Assembly: GCA_039519185.1 (NCBI GenBank)
Contig: CM076847.1
Coordinates: forward strand, 22,565,251 to 22,629,250
Length of the DNA: 64,000 bases
From: Astragalus membranaceus
Lineage: Eukaryota; Streptophyta; Magnoliopsida; Fabales; Fabaceae
Direction: 5' to 3'
The notes beneath the pieces were generated by a model that did not search any database, was not told the DNA's origin, and worked only from the letters and a program-made list of their open reading frames with translations. Positions within the stretch are counted from its first letter, which is position 1; each line of letters starts with the position of its first letter. This document shows positions 57,301 through 64,000 of this stretch, in pieces. A program made the translations under genes and the position numbers.

Positions 57301-58056
57301 TAGTGTCTCATGCCTCCCATATGCATAAACCCAGTGACGTTTTGAGGCCCAAAAGGCTAAGTGACGATGAGGCCATAAAGGCTAAGCGACGTTTGTGAAA
57401 AGGTACCTCATGCATATGCCCGCGAGTGGGTTGCATTTCATATGCCTACATGACATTGTGATGAGCTTTTGTAGTGATTGAATTGATGTTTGTGATGTGG
57501 TTTATATAGCTGTCATTGCGATGATTTGTTGTGGTGATTAATATTGATGACTGACTTGATGTGTCGTGGTGTGGTTGACATAGTGTCATAACTCTAGCAT
57601 AGTGCTTATCATAAGCCTTATTATATTGATAGATGAACTCACCCCTTCTGTTTGAATGTTACCCCTATGCGGTAACGTGCAGGTGATCTCGAGTGAAGGC
57701 TTAAGTATCTTCACTAGCTGAGTCGGGTCGTCTGCTCTGATTATGTAACACTAGGGGGAAATGACGTTGTTTAAGTTATTTATGACCATTGTTGTTGTTG
57801 AATTTTACTATGGTGAGCCTTGCATAGTTGCAATGCCTTTTATGATTAAACTGGTTGGATTTTCCGCTGTGAAGTTGTATTTTAATTGACGATGGCGTTT
57901 TGAAAGTATTATAAGGCTGTTTTCGAAAAGCGAGTAATTTGGCGCGTGACGTTCAACGAAGTAAGTGTGACATCCCTTGTGGTGTATTTAAAATTTGGAA
58001 ACTCTGATTTTTACGTAAATAAATTAATGGGTAGAAAAAAAAAAGGGGGTGTTACA
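54327..58056 (+). repeat. 3' LTR, complete, 3,730 bp
   Basis: It begins TGTAACACCCTGATTTTCG and ends GGGGGTGTTACA. It defines the 19 bp lost from the 5' LTR (54327-54345). It contains the same GGCGC-rich patch (56292-56552) and minisatellite (56821-57392). Confidence 0.95.
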
Positions 58057-58139
58057 AGGGGCAAGAGTGGCGCTTGGAGTTAGTCTCGGGCGACGATGCC
58101 GCGTGCTCTAAAGTGGACGGCGTGAGGTTTTTCGTTTAC

Positions 58140-59000
58140 TTTGCTTTTTTTTTGAGAAGATGGGGATGAGGATCCAGTTTACGGAGTTTTAGAGGAGGGT
58201 GGTGAGGTTTCTGCAGGTAGCTCCTTCTCAGCTTACCCCGAACTCGTGGGGTTTTATAAATACTTTCGAGATCGTGATGCGGGCGTTGGGACGCCGATGT
58301 CGTTTGAGGATTTTCTTCCTTCTTTTTGACGTGTTCCGTCATCCCAAGGCTGGGTCGGAAAGGTTTGGTCAGATAGGCCTACGTCGTAACCGCATGTTCT
58401 CCTTCTTCTACCCCGTGACAAACTAGGTGAGGGACTTTAAGTATAGTTTTTTCCTGGCGGCGCCGGTGAACAAGGCCGCAAGGAAGGAGGTTGTCCAGCT
58501 CGATGAGAGGGGTAACGTTGTAAAGAATTTGTTCCCACTATCTTGGTGCCGTGGGCATTATGACTTGCAGACGGGGTCGTATTCCTTTAAAGAAACGAAT
58601 CTGACCTGGCAAGAGGCTCTGACCTTGAAGTTGTTGTCTGATTGGGCTATTTACGAACAAGAGTGGGAGGATTGAGTGCAAGAAGATCTTGGAGGTAAAG
58701 TCTCCCGCCGACCTGACTAAGACTCTGGGTAAGTTTTCCGAACTCTGCCTTGAGTTTCTTTCTGGCTTTCTGGAGTCTATGTTTTGACTACTATTTCTCT
58801 TCTTTTTACAGATTGGTTTACCAAGCTGGCAACCTTGGTTGAGTTTCTTGCTTCTGCCCGAGTCGGCGAGAATGTGGACACCTGAGTTGGCTCTTCTTCG
58901 TCCCCGACGCCAATAGCCGTCGCTACCGAGGTCGTGGTTGACCAAGGAGTGCTCCCTGTGGCTCAGGCGGACTTGGAACCGGCTTCGCAAAGTTTGACCG
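58140..59000 (+). pseudogene. Decayed 'putative gypsy-type transposon' ORF (Transposase_28-like), spliced
   Basis: The plus-strand reading VAPSQLTPNSWGFINTFEIV, GLRRNRMFSFFYPV, VQLDERGNVVKNLFPLSWCR and LTWQEALTLKLLSDW resembles the plant proteins grouped as 'putative gypsy type transposon' (PF04195). An in-frame TAG (58424-58426) and a stop at 58673-58675 break it. An intron-like GT-AG segment (58729-58811, 83 bp) joins DLTKTL to DWFTKLATLVEFLASARVG in phase. It is probably an accessory gene of a Ty3-type element; no LTRs or pol accompany it. Confidence 0.65.
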
Positions 59001-59083
59001 GAAAGCGTAAGAAGCGTAGCCCTCCGACTCTGCCTTGTGTGACGAAGATGTTAAAAACTTACACTCCTTGGGATTCTGAAGGT

Positions 59084-59166
59084 TTGCTTCATTCTTGTTA
59101 ATTAAGATACATGAAAAAGCATAGTTGACAATTGTTTGAGGCTTTGAGTAATAACACAATTACATA
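59084..59166 (+). repeat. Paralogous pre-insertion site for CACTA 3
   Basis: The sequence here runs without interruption through GACAATTGTTTGAGGC. The same sequence at 44240-44286 and 48166-48192 is split by CACTA 3, with TTT duplicated. The two copies differ by a few bases (an extra AATT near 59100). The repeat family to which both belong is unidentified. Confidence 0.88.
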
Positions 59167-59504
59167 TTTTTATATACACAATGCATATAAAATGGTATAA
59201 TTTTTAATTAGTTTGTTCATAAAAAAAGTTGTTTCGTGATTTAGTGAGGTTATGTATGAATTTAGGGTGTTGTGTTAATCGTCAACCACCTTATAAATCA
59301 TACGAAGAATAAATGTTTTTATCTTTTTTTTGACTGAAAACATATATTTTTATCATGTTCAGTTTCATACTTTTGTAAATCAAATGGACCCTAAAAAAAT
59401 GGACCCAAAAAAGCTGAATTGCAATGCAACATAATGTTCTTTTAAATGGCAAACTAAGGGAGTAAAGGGGCAACTCAAAAATATTTTACGGGAAATAAAT
59501 TTTA
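59167..59504. other. AT-rich sequence, no recognised gene
   Basis: It continues the repeat that contains the pre-insertion site. Only short shadow ORFs are seen. It ends with the left 9-bp duplication of the MULE. Confidence 0.4.
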
Positions 59505-60560
59505 GGCTAAATAGAACTTTTAGTCCTTTATCTTTGCTCCAGATTTCACTTTGGTCCTTTATCTTTTTTTTGGTCCGTTTTGGTCCTTTATCTTTCATTT
59601 TCGTTTCACTTTGGTCCTTTATCTTTTTTTTGATCCGTTTTGGTCCTTTATCTTTCATTTCGTTTCATTTTGGTTCCTCACATTATTATTTAATTCAATT
59701 AAAACATTAAAACAATTAAAACAATTAATTCAATTAAAACAAAATTATTTTAAAACAATTAAAACAAAAATTTGATCCCCCACCGTGAACCCCTCTCCCC
59801 CCCACCGTGAACCCCTCCCCCCTCACCCAACCACCACCCTATTTCTCTACCTTTAGAGTTCTGTAATCAAGCATCACCGTCCAACCAATACCGTCCTCAG
59901 CTTCTCGCGTCTTCACCTCCTTGTAGAATCGCTTCCCCACGATCGACCCTGTCATGAACGACATTGGCATCGTCACCGACGACGATGGCTTCCGCCTTAC
60001 CGAAGGGGCTTTAAGGTGCACGGTGTCTCCTTCTGACGAGAACGTGAACGACGATGGTTGCTCATCTTCGGCGGTGGCCGCGGAACCTAATCGCCGGCCG
60101 ATTTGGTGAACTGAGAGCGAGGCAAGAAATTTAGGGTTTAATGATTTGATATTTGTTGGAGAGAAGAACACTGTTAGTTCTTCAGAAGGGTTTTTACGAG
60201 ATTCAGAAGAAGGAAGTGAGAATGATGGTGGTGGTTGGGTGAGGGGGGAAGGGTTCACGGTGGGGGGGAGAGGGGTTCACGGTGGGGGACCAAATTTTTG
60301 TTTTAATTGTTTTAAAATAATTTTATTTTAATTGAATTAATTGTTTTAATTGTTTTAATGTTTTAATTGAATTAAATAATAACGTGAGGGACCAAAATGA
60401 AACGAAATGAAAGAGAAAGGACCAAAACGGATCAAAAAAAAGATAAAGGACCAAAGTGAAACGAAAATGAAAGATAAAGGATCAAAACGGACCAAAAAAA
60501 AGATAAAGGACCAAAGTGAAATCTGGAGCAAAGATAAAAGACCAAAAGTGCTATTTAGCC
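59505..60560 (-). mobile_element. Pack-MULE, 1,056 bp, carrying an ATP12 exon
   Basis: Long terminal inverted repeats begin GGCTAAATAG and extend some 200-300 bp on each side (TTTGGTCC-type phrases on the left, GGACCAAA on the right). TAAATTTTA is duplicated exactly at 59496-59504 and 60561-60569, the 9-bp size typical of Mutator-like elements. The only coding content is a captured host exon on the minus strand; no transposase is present. Confidence 0.92.
59853..60258 (-). pseudogene. Captured first exon: mitochondrial ATP synthase assembly factor ATP12
   Basis: A frame on the minus strand contains VTMPMSFMTGSIVGKRFYKE, then GIGWTVMLDYRTLK, matching the N-terminal part of plant ATP12, the chaperone for the F1 alpha subunit in mitochondria. 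The N-terminus is basic and Ser-rich like a presequence. After TLK the sequence is GTAGAG, a splice donor, and the open frame ends four codons later. So exon 1 with its donor was taken from genomic DNA; more than half of the family length (about 300 residues) is missing. Confidence 0.88.
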
Positions 60561-60569
60561 TAAATTTTA

Positions 60570-61086
60570 AATTGCATAATGAATTGTCCTGGAAGTCTCT
60601 CTCGGTCAACGAAGCTGGGCCGAGATGCTACCGAGGTGTGATGTTGAACTTGTTCCAAGTGTTGTTCTAAGATGCACTCCTTCGCGTTGATCTGGCGAGG
60701 GGGTGGAACCCACACACACTCTAACACTCAAGTTAGCTTAGAGAAAATGTAGCAAATAATAATAAATGTGTACCAATGACGTAATTATAGCTAGGGGATT
60801 GTTCCAATGACGTGGCATGATTTCATTAGCGAGGCATGCAATCTTGTAGCATTATCTGTAGTGTGCGATGAAGCGAACAAATCTTGGCCGCACGTTTCTT
60901 TGGATCATGGGCCCATGTTGCTAAAGCTGAATTTGTTTCACAGGCCGAGGCTAAATCCAAAACAGTTTCTCCCTAAGCGGGGGTCGCTTCGGGAGGAAAA
61001 GCCTCGGCTTGAAAGCCTAACATGTTGATGACATTGTTCTTTGTAGATGCGGTAGTTCTCAATATTCTGATTTTCTGGGTGCGTGC
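60570..61086. other. Repeat-derived sequence, no recognised gene
   Basis: GC content is moderate. The text around 60690-60790 (ACCCACACACACTCTAACAC) resembles LTR sequence of Ty3-type elements, but no ends could be fixed. A short plus-strand frame at 60807-61028 matches nothing recognised. Confidence 0.35.
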
Positions 61087-61290
61087 TGTAACAGCCCAGG
61101 TCCAACGCATTGGCCACCCCAGCACTGTTACATCACGGTCTTCTCTACCCCCTTTGTAGAATTTTTGCCTTCCGTGGGAATCGAACCTTGCACCTGAGGC
61201 ATAAGTGCAAGTTAAACACACCTCCCACTACCAATTGAGCGCGAGGTAATAGTTCTGGGGTGGCCAATGCGTTGGACCTGGGCTATTACA
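61087..61290 (-). mobile_element. 204-bp element with TG...CA ends, 5-bp duplication and a tRNA-like Pol III core
   Basis: The ends TGTAACAGCCCAGGTCCAAC and, inverted, TGTAATAGCCCAGGTCCAAC extend as 36-bp inverted repeats with one mismatch. CGTGC is duplicated at 61082-61086 and 61291-61295. On the minus strand the centre has an exact B-box (GGTTCGATTCC) and a good A-box match (GCGCTCAATTGG) about 50 bp upstream of it, in a tRNA-like context. It could be a solo LTR of a small non-coding retroelement, or a MITE-like element around a tRNA-derived sequence. There is no coding capacity. Confidence 0.75.
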
Positions 61291-61295
61291 CGTGC

Positions 61296-62127
61296 CGGAC
61301 TGGCATCCATATTTTAGTTGATCAGATTAAGCTTAGGGTCAAATCAGACCATCTTCGAGCAGTTTACTTCGGGGAATTTGGGATTCTTGACCCTATCTGA
61401 CTGACAACTCGTCACGTTGCCCCCAAGTATATCAGGGTGGACATCTGGGGTCGGTGTTCATTCAATTCTTCAAGTGTCAGAGTTCAGTGGTGGAACATGG
61501 TTGTAGCCCGTTTGTAGGGTTGTAGCCCGTTTGTAGGGTTGACCACGTGTGGATTTCTAACTGTTGGATCTTATGGTGATCAACGATTTGTCATTCGTTG
61601 ATGTAGGGAGTGACGTTTGGGCTTCTTGATGGATCTAAGAGTCATGTCATTATGACCATGTATGCACGCGCGACCTTGCTTTTTATGCTGAGGCAATTAT
61701 TATTTGCTAGGGTTGCGTTGTTTGGGTTTCACCTCTTCGCATTCCCTCGTCATAATTTAAATAAAAGAGGTTCTTTCCATATTTGCGCATGTTCATGTTG
61801 ATATCTCCGCTTTTGTTCTCTTTTGTCAAAGTAGATTTCTGAGCGAGGTTCCGAGGTTCCGTCAATCTTGTTGACGCGTTTCTGACCATTCCGTTATCAG
61901 TCTAGGCACCCTCCGTTCTCTCTAATTTTTCACCTTTTTATTTTTCCCCCGATCCTCCAATTGGTCGTCTTCGCTATCGCCTGGTCTTTCAGTGACGAAG
62001 CCTTACTGTCATGTGCGGGGGCTTCTTAGAAGGAGGGGGTTTGTGATACTTCAAATTTTACCTATGCGAAGTCTCTAGAATGCGTCGTTATATCTCAACT
62101 TCTGTGGAGGATTCATGAGGTAATCCT
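61296..62127 (+). other. Probable LTR or leader sequence of a decayed Ty3-type element
   Basis: A TATA-like TAAATAAAAGAGG at about 61757-61769 is followed by a pyrimidine-rich leader-like region. An 18-bp phrase (GGTTGTAGCCCGTTTGTA) is tandemly duplicated near 61500-61536. No LTR ends were found. Confidence 0.35.
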
Positions 62128-63660
62128 TTGGGACCTAGTCTCACTTGCCCACATCTCTGCCAAAGTATTTTGAAGGTGATCAGTGAAAACTTCTCTCTTG
62201 AAATTAAGCTCCCTCCTTGTAGGTTGTGCTATGGAAAAATCCAAATCTGTCCCGGCCGGGGTTTCCCTACTTACTTGACTCGGAAGGAAGAGGTTTATGC
62301 GCGGAGTTGGACCGATGTTGCAGGAGATGATTCCTCAAGTAGCTCGGCCATACGTTGTTTTGACAGTCGTGTTAGAGAGGCCGGAGGGCAACAAAGTCTC
62401 ACAAGATTGGATGATGACCCAACAGAGATGATAGATGAGATCGAAGTCGAGATCTCTGTGGGTAGCATTTTTGAGGATGCATCGAGCGATGATGCAGAAG
62501 TAGAAGATCATCCCTCTCTTGACTATAGTTGGGTTTGTGAGGAGGCCCACAATATGTGGACGAACATGTAAATCATCTTGATAGTAAACAAGGTGATAAT
62601 TGGATAATCTAAGGTGTCTCTCCTGATGAACACGTCTTCCACTGTGCATCATAGAAACTAGGCTTTTGCGTTTACTCAGTGATGCTTTCTAAAATTGGTG
62701 TTTGACCTCCGTTTACAGAGTTCGAGCAACTGATTTGGAATAAGTTATGTCTGGCACCGACTCAGTTGCACCCTAATAGACGAGCTTTCATTAGAGCGTT
62801 CCAAAGGACAATGAATGCTTTAGGTCTCTCCACTCAATACCCCTCTGCATCTCCTTATTTTGTGTTGTCCAACCAACTCTGTATGGCTGGGCATGGCTGC
62901 GGGCTTCTGATACTTGTATCTTTTCTCCTTACTCGGATTCAGTCAAAAAATTCAAAAGCAAGTATTTTTGTATCGCCCGACGAACCAGGAAGCTAAGGAG
63001 AGAGTCAGAGTTTATGGGGATGATGGACAGTGATGGGTGCGAAATTTCATTCCTCTAGCGTAGAGATCATTAAGCCAAGAGTTTAGGGTGGTATACCAGG
63101 GATTTGAAACTTTTGGATGTTTACGATAAAGAGACGTTGGGGATGCTCAAAGGTTTTGTAGCTCTGCTTCTCCCAAAATGAACTCATAGATACAAAAGCC
63201 CTGGTCACCACTCAAACTGCTGATAACCTTCAAAAATCTTGGGGTAGGAAACCAGTGTTTTGCCGCCTTTAAACTATTGTTATTCCTGATTATTTGTCTA
63301 AATTTTGTCTCTATTTTTGTAGACTACAGGCTCCGAGATCTACTTTCGCATCTCTACTTGGTCATTGATGCTCCTGCTAATGAGGTTGTCCTTCTCCACC
63401 TCCTTTTCCTAACTCTTCGGAAGTTCAAGCCACCCAGGAAGACAAGCGCCCTTCCGAGGAAGGAGGGACGCAGGGTCCTCAAAAGAAACAGAGGAGGAAT
63501 AAGAGTAAGAGTCACAAAGACAAAGTTCCTGAGGGTGCCGTGACTGGGTTTGATCATGTCGACCTCAAGACTTTAGAGAGGAACCCGTTCGCCTTTTTGT
63601 CCAAAATTACTGAATTCGGCACGGTCTTGTTGGAGAAGGAAGTTGAGAGGGAAAGATAGG
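62128..63660 (+). pseudogene. Second decayed Transposase_28-like ORF, spliced
   Basis: Acidic N-terminal sequence (IDEIEVEISVGSIFEDASSD) is followed by LAPTQLHPNRRAFIRAFQRT at about 62750-62810. The latter matches the same conserved region as VAPSQLTPNSWGFINTFEIV at 58200. A later piece (FDHVDLKTLERNPFAFLSKI) ends near 63658. Intron-like segments, for example one ending TTTTTGTAG at about 63321, separate the pieces, and stops are frequent. It is a related but distinct copy of the ORF at 58140. Confidence 0.5.
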
Positions 63661-63739
63661 ATGAAGGTAAACTCTTAGACATTTTTGCAACTTTGCTTGA
63701 ATCCAAGCTTTTGGGTGATTGCATTGGTTTTAACCAAGG

Positions 63740-63925
63740 TAATCAAAACCGGACCGGACCGGCCGGTTCGACCGGTTGAACCGGGAACCGGACCCCTGTC
63801 CGGTCTAGTTAGACCCCAGAACCGGGTGGCCAAAGAACCGGGTGAAAAACAGGAAAACCGGTCAAGAACCGGCAAAACCGGCCAGAACCGGTCAAGAACC
63901 GGCAAAACCGGCTAGAAACCGGTTC
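63740..63925. repeat. ACCGG-rich palindromic repeat (possible transposon terminus)
   Basis: AAAACCGGACCGGACCGGCC and GGTTCGACCGGTTGAACCGG are followed by about a dozen AACCGG units. Sequences of this kind form the ends of a common plant non-autonomous DNA transposon class. The other end lies outside the window. Confidence 0.55.
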
Positions 63926-63937
63926 TGAGAAATGACT

Positions 63938-64000
63938 TTTTTTTTATTTTTTTTTATTTTTTTTTTATTTTTTTTTATTTTTTTTAACTGAAATAAAAAA
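63938..64000. repeat. T-rich simple repeat
   Basis: Repeated runs of T interrupted by single A (TTTTTTATTT) reach the window end. Confidence 0.85.

Larger units (their letters stand above)
48934..58056 (+). mobile_element. Non-coding Ty3-type LTR retrotransposon with 3.7-kb LTRs (Tekay/Del-like, LARD-type)
   Basis: Two LTRs 5,412 bp apart enclose a 1,682-bp interior that has a PBS and PPT but no gag or pol. The ends of the intact LTR are TGTAACACCC and GGGTGTTACA, perfect inverted repeats. The PPT context TTTCGAGGACGAATTTT before TGTAACACCC is characteristic of Tekay/Del-type chromoviruses. The first LTR lacks its first 19 bp and no target duplication is seen, so the 5' edge was deleted. Only about five differences were noticed over 3.7 kb between the LTRs, so insertion is very recent. 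It must depend on proteins from another element. Confidence 0.9.

Noticed and set aside
48934..58056. Simple tandem segmental duplication
   Set aside because: TG...CA inverted ends, a tRNA-Met PBS after the first copy and a PPT before the second show that these are LTRs.
61170..61250. Functional tRNA gene
   Set aside because: The B-box is perfect, but the acceptor stem does not pair and the sequence is embedded in a terminal-repeat element, so it is tRNA-like only.

Overview
This is a stretch of plant nuclear genome, almost certainly from a dicot and perhaps a legume (the clade is an inference from the style of the repeats, not proven). It is AT-rich, and nearly everything in it is transposable element. 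Only one intact host gene is convincing: a single-exon multi-pass membrane protein gene at 42515-43522.

Left part (1-25.3 kb). A minus-strand L1-type LINE with decayed ORF1 and ORF2 runs in from the left edge. It is cut by a complete solo LTR (5233-6888, target duplication TCCGT). A second LTR fragment ends at 8192. From 8239 to 24397 there is a nested stack: a 5'-truncated LINE with an 18-bp target duplication, a second truncated LINE inserted in its poly(A) tail, and inside that a 12,991-bp Ty3/gypsy element of the Tat type (9075-22065, target duplication GTCTC). The Tat-type element has gag, protease, RT, two RNase H regions and integrase on the plus strand. On the opposite strand, between pol and the 3' LTR, it carries a separate intron-containing gene with a plant-mobile-domain-like protein and a coiled-coil tail. 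Its pol is dead (YVND in the RT active site, an in-frame stop and three frameshifts). A hAT-like MITE (24614-25268) follows.

Middle part (25.7-48.2 kb). This is a gene-capture region. A truncated CACTA-like element (25687-27019) abuts a minus-strand LTR. A decayed Ty1/copia element is split by a 12-kb CACTA (28615-40631), which itself contains a 6-kb CACTA (29171-35218). Neither has a recognisable transposase. Both are packed with plus-strand, intron-containing fragments of host genes: HAD pyrimidine-nucleotidase-like protein, ribosomal protein eS6, asparagine synthetase, 20S proteasome alpha-2, RbcS, importin-5 and SOS1-type antiporter in the inner element; villin, SOG1-like NAC and extra-large G protein in the outer. 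A third CACTA (44287-48162) holds a DUF89 phosphatase fragment, and its pre-insertion site is preserved as a paralogous copy at 59084-59166.

Right part (48.2-64 kb). A young non-coding Ty3-type element has two nearly identical 3.7-kb LTRs (48934-52644 and 54327-58056) around a 1.7-kb internal region that has a PBS and PPT but no gag or pol. Beyond it lie two decayed, intron-containing ORFs like those called 'putative gypsy-type transposon', a Pack-MULE carrying an ATP12 first exon (59505-60560, 9-bp target duplication), and a 204-bp element (61087-61290) with TG...CA ends, a 5-bp target duplication and a tRNA-like Pol III promoter core.

Together, three CACTA elements and one MULE hold pieces of at least twelve recognisable host genes within about 32 kb. 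All identifications come from reading translations and repeat ends by eye; no database search was run.
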